Shown: positions 11,679 to 22,251, numbered from the stretch's first letter. The stretch: 64,000 nucleotides of DNA from Rhodospirillaceae bacterium (GCA_002724635.1 PBPM01000031.1:109621-173620), one strand, 5' to 3'. Numbers and translations are program-made. Notes: generated from the sequence alone by a model not told the origin.

Positions 11679-14506
11679 CTAATGCCGACCGTCGATGGCC
11701 GCTGCACAGCGGCCGCAAACGTCTGGATACTCGTGGGAGCCAACATCCCGAAGGACCTGCCAACAGCGCGAACATCTCTCGCCCTCCGCCAGACCCGGTT
11801 CGACGGCGATTGCATCGACATCTGGAAGACTGAACGCCCCTGCAGGTGCTGGGCCCTCAATGAGGGTCCCGCCCGAGGTGATGGCGATTTCCGCCAAGTC
11901 CAACCCGGCCATAGCCGCCACGGTCTCACCGTCGGCATAGACGGTCGGCGCAGCCTGCAGGCTGGAGCCGATACGTTTCTCGGCACGCTCGATCTCGAGT
12001 GCCCCTGTCACAACCCGGCGCAGGCGGCGGACCTTCTCCCATTTGGCCGCCAGCGCATCGTCGCGCCAAGCGACGGGCACATCGGGGAACGTACGCAAAT
12101 GAACTGATTCCGCGTCGTCCGCCCCGAGCCGGGCCAGCCACGCTTCCTCGGCGGTGAAACAAAGGATGGGCGCGAGCCAAGCCGTCAAATGCGTGAACAG
12201 TATGTCGAGCACCGTGAGTGCCGCGTGCCGCCGGATACTGTCCGGTGCATCGCAGTAGAGCGCGTCCTTACGGATGTCGAAATAAAAGGCGGACAATTCG
12301 ACCGCGCAGAAGTTATGCAATGCCGTCCACTGAGTGTGGAACTCGAAATCGTCGGTGGTCCGTCGCACCAGTGCATCCATCTCGTGAATGCGATGCAGAA
12401 CCCAGCGCTCGAGCTCAGGCATGTCTTGCAATGCAACCCGTTCGCTATCGTCGAACCCGTCCAGATTACCCAGCAGGAAGCGCAGCGTGTTGCGAATACG
12501 CCGATACAGATCGGTCTGGTGCTTCAGTATTTCCGGGCCGAGGCGCAGATCCTCGGAGTAGTCCGAACTGACGACCCAAATCCGCAGAATGTCGGCGCCC
12601 AGAGTCTCCACTGTCTCCTGGGGCGAGATATCGGTACCACGCGACTTCGACATCTTGCGACCGTCCTCGGCCATCACAAAGCCATGGGTCAGAACCGCGT
12701 CATAGGGCGCTCGCCCCCGCGTACCGCAGGATTCCAGCAGCGAGGAGTGGAACCAGCCACGATGCTGGTCGGATCCCTCGAGATAAAGCGAGGCCGGCCA
12801 TTGCAAATCGTCGCGATCCTCGAGCACGAAGGTATGGGTCGAACCGGAATCAAACCAGACGTCAACGATGTCACGGACCTGCTCATACTCCTCCGCGTCA
12901 TACTCATCTCCAAGGAAGCGGGAGGGCGGGCTCGCGAACCAGGCGTCACCGCCCTCGACTTCAAAAGCCTTGGCAATCCGGTCGAACACTGCCTGGTCGC
13001 GCAGGAGCTCACCAGTCTGCTTGTGCACAAAGACCGGGATAGGCACACCCCAAGCACGCTGGCGCGAGATGCACCAGTCGGGACGGGTCTCGATCATCGA
13101 ACGAAGACGCGTCTGGCCCTGTGGCGGCACGAAGCGGGTATCCGCAATGGCCGTGAGCGCCTTGTCACGCAGATTGTTCGTCTCCATCGAGATGAACCAT
13201 TGCGAGGTGTTGCGGAAGATCAGTGGTGCCTTGGAGCGCCAGGAATGCGGATAGGAATGCTCAAGGCGGCGGCGGCCAAGCAGCGCGTTCTCGCCCTCGA
13301 GCAAGCTCATCACAGCGCCGTTGGCCTCGCCCTCCTCGCCGTCCGGCGTCAGGACTGCCATCCCGCGAACAGGGGCACATGCTCAAAATAGCAGCCCGCC
13401 TCGTCGACCATGTCGGGTACGGGCAGGCCATGAGCACGGCCCAAATGGAAGTCATCCTCCCCATGGCTCGGCGCGATATGTACGAAACCGGTACCGTGCT
13501 CTGTGGTAACGAAATCGCCCGCAAGGACTGGTACCTCGTGATCGAAGCCTTTCGCGTGCAGCGGATGGGCACACATGCTGCCGATGATCGCATCCCCCTT
13601 GAGCTTCGCTACATCCTCGCTCGCCTCGATGCCCATCTCCCGGCATGCGGTCTCACGAAGGGACCGAGCCATCACTAGTTCGTCGCCGATGCGTACGCGG
13701 CTCTTCTTCCCAACTCCGGTGATACGGATGCGCACATAGTCAAAATCGGCGCCCGCGGCGATCGCACGGTTCCCCGGAATGGTCCAAGGCGTCGTTGTCC
13801 AGATGACGATGACCGCACCTTCAAGGGCCGAATCGGCGGCCTGCGTCACCGGGAAGCCGACATAGATCGAGGGCGAAACATGATCCTCATACTCGACCTC
13901 GGCGTCGGCGAGGGCAGTCTTCTCAACCACCGACCAAAGGACCGGGCGGGCACCTCGATACAGGCCGCCATTCATCGCGAACTTGGCGATCTCGCGGGCG
14001 ATCTGTGCCTCGGCCGCATAGGCCATCGTAGTGTAGGGTTCGGCCCAGTTACCAATCACGCCGAGCCGCTGGAACTCAGCCGACTGTACCTCGATCCAGT
14101 TGGCAGCGAACTCGCGGCATTCCCTGCGGAACTCGACGATCGGCACATCGTCCTTGTTCTGACCATCGGCGCGATACTGCTCCTCGATTTTCCATTCGAT
14201 AGGCAGTCCGTGGCAGTCCCAGCCGGGAACGTAATTCGAATCCTTGCCCATCATCTGCTGAGAGCGGTTGATTACGTCCTTCAGGATCTTGTTCAGCGCG
14301 TGCCCGATATGCAGGTGCCCATTCGCATAGGGCGGACCGTCATGAAGCACGAAGGGCGGACGGCCAGCCGATGCGATGCGCTGACGCTCGAACAAGTCGA
14401 GCTTCGCCCAATGTGCGAGCAGCTCGGGCTCCTTCTTCGGCAACCCGGCACGCATCGGAAATTCGGTCTTCGGAAGGAAGACGGTGTCCTTATAATCAAT
14501 GGCCAT
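11679..14506 (-). CDS. ileS: Isoleucyl-tRNA synthetase, interrupted by a -1 nt frameshift near 13349-13361
   Basis: N-terminal ORF (MAIDYKDTVFLPKTEFPMRAGL..., HIGH) ends ...YFEHVPLFAGWQS*; C-terminal ORF starts MAVLTPDGEEGEANGAV...HSYPHSWRSKAPLIFR, KMSKSRG, Zn motif CSRCW...CGRC; together one IleRS. Confidence 0.93.
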
Positions 14507-14579
14507 GTTCTGTTTCCAAGCGACCGAGCGGCTTATAGAGCGACGTACGAACAACGGCAACAGCCGGACATCCGGTGTT

Positions 14580-15557
14580 TTACATATCCCCGTCGATAAA
14601 ATCACCGGCGCCGAGTGCACGCGCCTCCAACAGTTCGCGCGCCTGCCGCGAATCCGCGGCGATCTGCGCCTTAAGCGCATCGATGCCGTCAAACTTCTGC
14701 TCGGGGCGGAGGAAGTCAACGAAGGCTACCCGCAGATAGCGACCATAGATATCCCCGTCGAAATCGAACAAATGCGCCTCGAGGACCAAGGTCTCGCCAT
14801 CGACCGTCGGACGGACACCGATATTCGCGACCCCGTCATACCATCGGATCGTATCTCCGTCACGCACGCCGCCGCGGATCGAATAGACGCCCCGTGCCGG
14901 CGGGATCGCTTCGCCTAGGTCGACATTGGCAGTGGGAAAGCCGATGGCCCGACCGAGCTGCTGCCCAGTCGAAACCCGGCCCTCGACCTCCCATAGATGC
15001 CCGAGCAGGGCCGCGGCGCGCTGGGGCTGTCCATTGGTCAAATACTCGCGGATCATGCTCGCGGAATAAACCTCTCCGACCTCGTTGTGAGCCGGCTCAA
15101 CGCAGGTGACATCGAAGCCGAGCTCCTTGCCGCGCGCGGCGAGAAGGTCGGGGTCACCGTCGCGTCCGGCGCCGAACTTGAAGTTGAAACCAACCACCAC
15201 GTGAGCTGGCGCGATTCCACCATGTAGGACACCGGACAGGAAGTCTTCGGCCGCGCACCCCGCCAATGCCGCGTTGAAGCGCAGTACAAACAGCTGCTCG
15301 ATCCCGAGTGCTTGGAGTTCACGCACCTTGATCCGGAACGGCGTCAGGCGAAAAGGCACATCCACACTGCCGAAGAAGGCGCGCGGATGCGGTTCGAACG
15401 TGATGACGCCAAACTGTCGGGCTTGGCTGCGCGCGATATCCCGCGCTGTCGCGATCACCTTTTGATGACCACGGTGCAACCCGTCGAAGTTTCCTATCGC
15501 GACGACCGTTCCCCGCGCGGAGTCCGGCAGCGCATCCACATGTCGGTAAATTCGCAT
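14580..15557 (-). CDS. ribF: Bifunctional riboflavin kinase/FAD synthetase
   Basis: VAIGNFDGLHRGHQ, GRAIGFPTANVDLGE motifs. Confidence 0.95.
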   Translation of the reverse strand: MRIYRHVDALPDSARGTVVAIGNFDGLHRGHQKVIATARDIARSQARQFGVITFEPHPRAFFGSVDVPFRLTPFRIKVRELQALGIEQLFVLRFNAALAGCAAEDFLSGVLHGGIAPAHVVVGFNFKFGAGRDGDPDLLAARGKELGFDVTCVEPAHNEVGEVYSASMIREYLTNGQPQRAAALLGHLWEVEGRVSTGQQLGRAIGFPTANVDLGEAIPPARGVYSIRGGVRDGDTIRWYDGVANIGVRPTVDGETLVLEAHLFDFDGDIYGRYLRVAFVDFLRPEQKFDGIDALKAQIAADSRQARELLEARALGAGDFIDGDM

Positions 15558-15612
15558 CCGCCGGATGTACGCGCCGACCGGGCGATGATCAAGCGCCGAT
15601 CGAAACAACTGG

Positions 15613-16113
15613 TCAGGCTTCTTGCTTATTCCTGCGCGGAACGAGGACCTCCGCCTGGCCTGCGATTACGACAGTGTCGCCGACCGTGCAAACGGTCTCC
15701 AGCATGACGCGGGAGCTCTCGGGCTTAAGTTCAATCACCGTGGCGCGTGCCTTGACGGTGTCGCCGGGGCGAACTGGCGCTTTGAACTTCAGATTCTGAC
15801 TTATGTAGACGCAGCCCGGACCAGGGAGGCGGGTACCCAACACGGTCGAGATGAAGCTCGAACACAGCATGCCATGGGCGATCGTGCCCTCGAACATGGA
15901 GCGCGCGGCATATTCCTCATTAAGATGCATCGGATTTGTATCGCCCGAGATGCCGGCGAACATGACCACATCGGCGGGGCCAATCGTGCGCGCATAGGCT
16001 GCAGTCATGCCAGACTCGATGTCTTCGAAAAAAAATCCGCTCAGCTCTTCAATCGGATCGGCGGCAGCAAGCAGCGGAGTCGCCGCGACCGGCTCAAAAA
16101 CATCAACCGACAT
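15613..16113 (-). CDS. MaoC-like hot-dog dehydratase
   Basis: FAGISGDTNPMHLNEEYAARSMFEGTIAHGML hydratase motif. Confidence 0.87.
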   Translation of the reverse strand: MSVDVFEPVAATPLLAAADPIEELSGFFFEDIESGMTAAYARTIGPADVVMFAGISGDTNPMHLNEEYAARSMFEGTIAHGMLCSSFISTVLGTRLPGPGCVYISQNLKFKAPVRPGDTVKARATVIELKPESSRVMLETVCTVGDTVVIAGQAEVLVPRRNKQEA

Positions 16114-16267
16114 ATGGAAAACCCTTGGTTAGATTATGCAACGCACATCATGGTGCGCCGCAGCATCCCTAAACGCAAGGCGTAGTAAATTATTTATTAT
16201 CCTGTTGTTTAAATTTGTTTTTATCCCTCATTTTCGTCGGATATCCCGACTTAACATTATGCGTCAC

Positions 16268-16286
16268 TGCAATATTGCATATATGC
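16268..16286. promoter_or_regulatory. Overlapping perfect palindromes TGCAATATTGCA and GCATATATGC in AT-rich intergenic DNA
   Basis: Read directly: TGCAATATTGCATATATGC. Confidence 0.4.
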
Positions 16287-16308
16287 GGCGCAGCATTTCA
16301 TGTACCGG

Positions 16309-17733
16309 TCAGTCATTGCCAGGGCGTGGATCGATCGGCACCTGCGTCGACAGGCCAAAGATTTCCTCAGCCGCGGCCGCAGCAGACAGCAGGGCGGCCT
16401 CGCTGCGCGGCGGTCCGACGAGTTGCAAGCCGACTGGCAGGCCGGAAGCCGTGAATCCGCAAGGGACCGAGATCGCCGGACAGCCCGTCAGAGTGATCGC
16501 AGCGACGATGAAGAGCCAGTCGACATAGTTGTCAAAAGCCTGGTCACCGACCCGCTCCACATAGCGGATGTCCACGTCGAACGGCGGTACGATGGCAACC
16601 GGACAGGCCAAGATGTCTTTGGCCTCAAACCATTGCGCGACGCGCTGAGTCAGGCGTCCACGATCGACCTGAGCGCGCCCGATCTCAGACGCCGTTAGTT
16701 TCATACCCTTCTCGATGTTCCAGATCATCTCGGGCTTGAGAGCGTCGCGGTGATTCTCAAGCAATGACGCACGGCCGGTCACGAAGAGCGCAGCGCGCAG
16801 GGTTTGAAAGACGTCCATCGCGCCCGTGAAATCGGGACAGGATTCCTCAACCGCCGCGCCCGCATCACCGAGCTTTTCCACCGCTGTACGGCAGACTGCC
16901 GCGACCTCGGGATCGACGGGACCGATCCCCAGATCCGGCGAGAATCCGATGCGGCACGGAAGTTTCGGTTGCAGCGCCGCCACTTCGAAAGATACCTCGG
17001 GCGTGGGCAGCGACAGCGGAAAGCTGGGGTCGATCCCCACCTCCGCATCTAGCATTAACGCGAGGTCCGCCACATTGCGCCCCATGGGCCCGTTCATGGA
17101 AAGGGTCTGGAACGGATCACTGCCCGGTCCGAGGGGCACACGCCCCGGGGTCGGCCGCAACCCGACCACCGAACAGAAGCTCGCCGGCGTACGCAGCGAG
17201 CCTCCCAGGTCGGAGCCCGTTGCAAGCCAAGTCATACCGGTCGCCAACGCGACTGCCGCGCCGCCGGACGAGCCGCCACAGGTCATGTCGGTGTTCCATG
17301 GGTTGCGGGTCTTGCCGAACACCTCGTTAAAGGTGTTGGCGCCAGCCCCGAACTCGGGTGTATTGCTCTTTCCCATCACGATCGCGCCATTGCGCTTCAG
17401 CCGCGCGACCATCACGTCGTCCCGGTCAGGCAAATGGTCGGCGAAGATCGGCGAACCATAGGTCGTCCGGACCCCGGCCACATCGGTCAGATCCTTGACT
17501 AGGATCGGCAGGCCCGCGAGCCACCCGGGCCCTGGCTCATCCGGGGGCCGGACCGCCTCGGCGGCGTCGCGCGCCATCTCAAGGCAAAGCGTGGGCACGG
17601 CATTCACCATCGGATCCACCTCGGCGATCCGTTCCGCCGCCGCATCCACCAGCTCAAGGGGCGAGATCTCACCCCGGCGCAGCATCGCTACGGCATCGCG
17701 TGCACTCGCCTTCGTTAGCTCCGAAAGGGACAA
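16309..17733 (-). CDS. Amidase signature family protein
   Basis: KSNTPEFGAGANTFNEVFGKTRNPWNTDMTCGGSSGGAAVALATGM...GSDLGGSLRTPA. Confidence 0.9.
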   Translation of the reverse strand: MSLSELTKASARDAVAMLRRGEISPLELVDAAAERIAEVDPMVNAVPTLCLEMARDAAEAVRPPDEPGPGWLAGLPILVKDLTDVAGVRTTYGSPIFADHLPDRDDVMVARLKRNGAIVMGKSNTPEFGAGANTFNEVFGKTRNPWNTDMTCGGSSGGAAVALATGMTWLATGSDLGGSLRTPASFCSVVGLRPTPGRVPLGPGSDPFQTLSMNGPMGRNVADLALMLDAEVGIDPSFPLSLPTPEVSFEVAALQPKLPCRIGFSPDLGIGPVDPEVAAVCRTAVEKLGDAGAAVEESCPDFTGAMDVFQTLRAALFVTGRASLLENHRDALKPEMIWNIEKGMKLTASEIGRAQVDRGRLTQRVAQWFEAKDILACPVAIVPPFDVDIRYVERVGDQAFDNYVDWLFIVAAITLTGCPAISVPCGFTASGLPVGLQLVGPPRSEAALLSAAAAAEEIFGLSTQVPIDPRPGND

Positions 17734-17786
17734 ACACCACTCCTACACGATTACTAGTACATCCTAACAAAGGTTTGCGGGCAAAG

Positions 17787-17945
17787 AACCCCGAGCATTC
17801 GGCCGAGGGTGAGCTAGCGAATAACCAGTTGCGGCTCGGAAATCTTTACAACTCTGGTGCCGACGACGCGCCGGGCTTTCGGCGACCCTATGAATGGTGG
17901 GCGCTCATGGCAAACCAGTCCGACGCGACCGCGCAGAGGCGCTTC
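17787..17945 (+). pseudogene. Possible remnant of a Sel1-repeat protein
   Basis: Frame reads SAEGELANNQLRLGNLYNSGADDAPGFRRPYEWWALMANQSDATAQ, resembling one to two Sel1 repeats with no proper gene around them. Confidence 0.35.
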
Positions 17946-18135
17946 CCCCTGCCCACTCGAAGGGGTCGGTTCCTAGGAAGATTCGTTTGAGGCGTGTATC
18001 TAGGCCTAGTTCTCCGCTCATCAGGCGAATAATGACGCCTCGGGAATGCGTAACCGCCTTCTCTCCCACCTGAAACCTTTGTAGATCGCCGAAGTAGACT
18101 GCCTTATCGAGGCCCACAACTCACGCGATGTCACC

Positions 18136-19272
18136 TTGGCCGTTAGTCGAATACGCACTTGCCCCTTCTCGACGAAGGCGTTCTGCGCTAGCTTCCGCGC
18201 CGTTTTGGGAAGCTTTCATCAAATCGGCAGTCTCGCATTGCGCCTGTTCCCGACGGAGACCGGACACTGGCTCGCTTTGCGTGGCCTGCAAGCCGGTCTC
18301 GGCCCGCGCGAACGTACTAACGACCTCCCCGCCCTCGCCCAGCCGCTGTTCGGCTTGCACTTCGCAAACCCAGTTTGCGTCTCGGCCGGTTTCGACAAGA
18401 ACGCGGTTGCCATCTCCGGGGTCGCCCGGCTCGGTGGCGGCTTCATTGAGGTCGGCGGCGTAACACCAAGACCCCAGCCCGGCAACCCGCGCCCCCGGCT
18501 GTTTCGGCTGACCCCTGACCGGGCGGCGATCAACCGCATGGGCTTCAACAATGACGGCGCCAAAGCGGTGAGGGAGCGGCTATCGGAATACCGCGCCGGT
18601 ACGGATATGGCCCAACCCCTCGGGGTGAATATGGCCGCCAACGCAACAAGCAGCGACCCAGCGCAGGATTTCGTCGACCTAGTCAAGGCCTTCTCGGCCG
18701 TAGCTGATTATCTGACCATCGACGTTTCATGCCCAAACACGGAGAACGGCCAGATTTTTCTGGAACCCCGCGCGCTTGAGGATCTTCTGGCAAGGCTTAA
18801 CACGGCCCGGGATGAAACGGGATCCCGCCCGGCGATGGTCGCAAAGCTGACGCCCGACCTCGACCCCGCGCATCTGCGCGAGCTCATCGGGATCATCATG
18901 GCCGCCGGCATCGATGGAATTACCCTGTGCAATACGACGACCGCACGCCCGGCAACGCTGCAAAGCCCGAACGCAAGCGAGCGCGGCGGGCTCTCGGGCA
19001 CGCCATTATTCGAGATGTCCAACGCGATTTTGCGAACGGTCTTTGAACAGACCGGCGGCAAAGTACCCCTCATCGGCGTCGGCGGTATAATGAGCGGCGC
19101 CGACGCCTATACGAAGATTCGTGCGGGCGCGAGCCTTGTCCAGTTCTACACCGGCATGGTCTATGGTGGCCCCGGTCTGGTTCAGGAGATAAAGCGCGAC
19201 TTGGCCACTTTCTTAGCGCGGGACGGGTTTGCAAACATCGCAGAGGCCGTCGGGAGCGAACACAGGTCATGA
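18136..19272 (+). CDS. pyrD: Dihydroorotate dehydrogenase (quinone); true start uncertain (TTG at 18136 or about 18205)
   Basis: SAGFDKNAVAISG, NRMGFNNDGA, DVSCPNTENGQ, GVGGIMSGADAYTKIRAGASLVQFYTGMVYGGPGL. Confidence 0.95.
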   Translation: MAVSRIRTCPFSTKAFCASFRAVLGSFHQIGSLALRLFPTETGHWLALRGLQAGLGPRERTNDLPALAQPLFGLHFANPVCVSAGFDKNAVAISGVARLGGGFIEVGGVTPRPQPGNPRPRLFRLTPDRAAINRMGFNNDGAKAVRERLSEYRAGTDMAQPLGVNMAANATSSDPAQDFVDLVKAFSAVADYLTIDVSCPNTENGQIFLEPRALEDLLARLNTARDETGSRPAMVAKLTPDLDPAHLRELIGIIMAAGIDGITLCNTTTARPATLQSPNASERGGLSGTPLFEMSNAILRTVFEQTGGKVPLIGVGGIMSGADAYTKIRAGASLVQFYTGMVYGGPGLVQEIKRDLATFLARDGFANIAEAVGSEHRS

Positions 19273-19321
19273 TGGCGGCGGCAAAACATCGGCCGCACGA
19301 GGCGTCCCGAGGCCATACGGC

Positions 19322-19762
19322 ATGAACCTTAAGAAACACCGGGAAATTCTCATTGTCAGTGCCGTTGCGGCGGCGCTGGTCGTGGGCGTACGGGACTACA
19401 CGGCCGACACCAGCAGGCCTGTGCCTGCTCAGGCGGAAAGCTTCCCCGTCACGAATCAGCATGGCGAACCTAAGAACCGGAGCGGCGACGGCAGCATTCT
19501 TGCCTTCGATGGCGTGAGCCCCAGCACGCCGGTGCGCGTTGGCAGCAACCAGTGTATCCAGTGGTGGAGCGAGCGGCCTGATGCCTACCGAGTCGAGGTT
19601 GCTGGATTCGACGGCGACGACTGGCAACCGAACGAGCTCTTCCTGGCCCAGAAGCGGGACGGCAATCCCCCATACAATTTCCCCGCCTGGTACCGCTTCA
19701 TAGGAACGGCGCCCGGCCCCACCGAGATTTCTTTCAAGGTGCTGCGCGGCCTCTGCCGCTAG
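19322..19762 (+). CDS. Hypothetical protein with N-terminal signal/anchor
   Basis: ATG 19322, MNLKKHREILIVSAVAAALVVGV...; no recognised domain. Confidence 0.55.
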   Translation: MNLKKHREILIVSAVAAALVVGVRDYTADTSRPVPAQAESFPVTNQHGEPKNRSGDGSILAFDGVSPSTPVRVGSNQCIQWWSERPDAYRVEVAGFDGDDWQPNELFLAQKRDGNPPYNFPAWYRFIGTAPGPTEISFKVLRGLCR

Positions 19763-19972
19763 CTCGCTCGGGCCAAGGTACGCCCCGAGCCAAATTTCAA
19801 GACCAAACCTTGGTCCAAGAACGGCACAGCCAGCGCGGGTCTTCGCGTTGACTCGCCCCGGGCGGTTTCATAAAGTCCGCGCGAAATTTGACCGAGCTAT
19901 ATTCCGGGCTTTTTCCAACCCCTTAACGAACGTCCGGCGCAACAAAATTGGGCGCGCGAGGAGAGAAAACTC

Positions 19973-21199
19973 ATGACCGACACACCCTGGAAAACAGACG
20001 ACTGGTTTACCAGCCCCTGGAACTTCGCTCCCGAAGTAACCAAGGACTGGAAGTTCCCCGACAACATCCGCATCCATGACGTGACCCTACGCGACGGCGA
20101 GCAGCAAGCGGGGCTCGCGTTCAACTTCGACGACAAGATCCGGATCGCCGAGGGTCTGGCAGAAGTCGGCGTCCAGCGCATCGAGGCCGGCATGCCGGTC
20201 GTATCCAAGGACGATGCCAAGGTCGTCCAGGAACTCGCGAAGCGCGACTTCGGCCCGACCGTCTACGCGTTTGCCCGCTGCATGGTCGAGGATGTAAAGC
20301 GCGCGGTCGATTCCGGCGTTGGCGGCGTCATCATGGAAGTTCCGGCCAGCCCGCACCTGATCCAGTACGGCTATCAGTGGGAGCTCGACCGGGCGATCGA
20401 CCTCTCGATCGAGTCCACCAAGTTCGCTCATGACAACGGTCTCGAGGTCGTGTTCTTCCCGATTGACTTCACCCGCTCGGACTTGAACTGGGTGATCGAC
20501 TTGATCGACCGCGTTGGCAAGGAGGGTCACATGGACGGCCTCGCGCTGGTCGATACGATGGGCGCCACCTCAATCCACGCGATGCAGTATTTCGTGCGCT
20601 CGATGAAGGCCCGCTTTCCAGATATCCCCATGGAGGCGCACTTCCACATGGACTACGGCATGGGCGTCGCGAACACAATCATGGCCCTGTCCGAGGGTGT
20701 CGAGGTCATCCAGTCCACCGTCCTAGGCGTCGGCGAGCGCGCGGGCAACGTGCCCATGGAAGAGACCGTGATGGCGCTGCGCACGCTCTACGACATTGAC
20801 ATAGGCATCAAGCTGGACAAGCTGAAGTGGCTGGCCGACATGGTCCGCGACGTCACCGGCGTGGTCGTGCCGTCTAACCGCCCGGTGGTCGGCGACGACC
20901 TGTTCAAGGTCGAGTCGGGCATCATCGCCACCTGGCTGCTCAACTGCGGTGACGAGTATCAGACCGAGGTTATGCCGTTCCGCCCGCGCATGGTCGGCCA
21001 AGCCGAGCCGGAGACTGTCATGGGAAAGGGCTCCGGCATCGACACAGTTAAGGAATGGCTCGAGCGCTTCCAGATTCGCGTCGAGGAAGAGAAAGCCATG
21101 GAGATCCTGATGGCCGTCAAGGACTGGGCGCTGATCCACAAGCGCCTGATGACCGAGGATGAATTCAAGGCGCTCGCCGAGGGCCTGATCGACAAGTAG
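19973..21199 (+). CDS. HMGL-like / isopropylmalate-homocitrate synthase family protein
   Basis: IHDVTLRDGEQQAGLAF, EAHFHMDYGMG, VLGVGERAGNVPMEE. Confidence 0.88.
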   Translation: MTDTPWKTDDWFTSPWNFAPEVTKDWKFPDNIRIHDVTLRDGEQQAGLAFNFDDKIRIAEGLAEVGVQRIEAGMPVVSKDDAKVVQELAKRDFGPTVYAFARCMVEDVKRAVDSGVGGVIMEVPASPHLIQYGYQWELDRAIDLSIESTKFAHDNGLEVVFFPIDFTRSDLNWVIDLIDRVGKEGHMDGLALVDTMGATSIHAMQYFVRSMKARFPDIPMEAHFHMDYGMGVANTIMALSEGVEVIQSTVLGVGERAGNVPMEETVMALRTLYDIDIGIKLDKLKWLADMVRDVTGVVVPSNRPVVGDDLFKVESGIIATWLLNCGDEYQTEVMPFRPRMVGQAEPETVMGKGSGIDTVKEWLERFQIRVEEEKAMEILMAVKDWALIHKRLMTEDEFKALAEGLIDK

Positions 21200-21224
21200 A
21201 GAAGTCTCTACCGAGATTTTGCGT

Positions 21225-21257
21225 AGCCCCTCCCCGTCTTGGGGAGGGGCTTTCGTT
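21225..21257 (+). terminator. Rho-independent terminator
   Basis: AGCCCCTCCCC-gtctt-GGGGAGGGGCT followed by ttcgttt, 25 nt after the HMGL-like gene. Confidence 0.85.
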
Positions 21258-21264
21258 TGCGCGG

Positions 21265-22251
21265 TCAGTCCTCGAAAACTGTCACCAACGCTCCTGTCGT
21301 GGTGCGCGAATCCAGCGCCGCATGGGCCTCGCCAATGCACGCCAGTTCGTAGCGGCCCGTGATATTTAGTTTCACCGTGCCGTCAGCAATCACAGCGACC
21401 ACCTCTTCCATCATCGCCGCCTTCTCCTCCGGCGTCGCCACATAGTCCTTCATCGACGCCTTAGTGAAGATCAAGGACTTCTGGTTGAGCTCTAGCGCGT
21501 CGATGGGCGGCGGGCCCGAGGCATGGCCGTAGTTCACGAACCAGCCTCGCGGCGCCAGCGCCCGCAGGTTCCCTTCATAGGCGTCGGCGCCGACCGCATC
21601 ATAGACCACGGGCACACCCGCGCCGCCGGTGATGTCGAGCACCTGGTCCGCGAAATCTTCCTTGGTGTAGTCGATCACATGGGCGCACCCGTTCTCCTCG
21701 GCGGTCAGGAACTTGTCGGGCGAGCTCACAGTGCCAACCACCTTCGCCCCCAAGCTTGTTGCCCACTGGGTCAGGAGACTGCCCATGCCGCCGGCCGCAG
21801 AATGGACAAGGATGGTCTCCCCCGACGCGACCGGGTAGAGCTGGCGCAGCAGGTACTGGGCGGTCATCGTGCGCACGAAAGCGGCGACGACCGTCGCGTC
21901 GTCAAGATCCACCGGCGGCACATACAGCGCTTCCGCCGGTACGACCCGCGCATCGGCATAGGCACCTACGTTAAATAAATACGCCGCCCGGTCACCTTCG
22001 GTATAATCGGCCACGCCGTCGCCGACGGCTGCGATCGTCCCAACACCCTCGAGGCCCAATACTGTCGGCAGCGGCGGCTTCAGGAAGTAGCGGCCCTGGC
22101 GCATGTAGGAGTCCGCAAAATGAATCGCGGCGGCTCCTTGCTTGAGGATAACCTCGCCCGGACCGGGATCGGGCAGCGCATCGGTCTCGATCCGGATGAC
22201 ATCGAAATCGCCATATTCGTGTATACGAGCAACGCGGGTCTGCATGGTCAT
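21265..22251 (-). CDS. Zinc-type/quinone oxidoreductase (MDR family)
   Basis: GLEGVGTIAAVGDGV, VHSAAGGMGSLLTQWATSLGAKVVGTVSS. Confidence 0.9.
   Translation of the reverse strand: MTMQTRVARIHEYGDFDVIRIETDALPDPGPGEVILKQGAAAIHFADSYMRQGRYFLKPPLPTVLGLEGVGTIAAVGDGVADYTEGDRAAYLFNVGAYADARVVPAEALYVPPVDLDDATVVAAFVRTMTAQYLLRQLYPVASGETILVHSAAGGMGSLLTQWATSLGAKVVGTVSSPDKFLTAEENGCAHVIDYTKEDFADQVLDITGGAGVPVVYDAVGADAYEGNLRALAPRGWFVNYGHASGPPPIDALELNQKSLIFTKASMKDYVATPEEKAAMMEEVVAVIADGTVKLNITGRYELACIGEAHAALDSRTTTGALVTVFED

Noticed and set aside
12189-13391. 400-aa plus-strand ORF opposite ileS
   Set aside because: Mirror frame of a conserved synthetase; low-complexity, no domain features.
17905-18117. 70-aa minus-strand ORF in the gap before pyrD
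   Set aside because: No recognisable motif or start signal; more likely part of decayed sequence.
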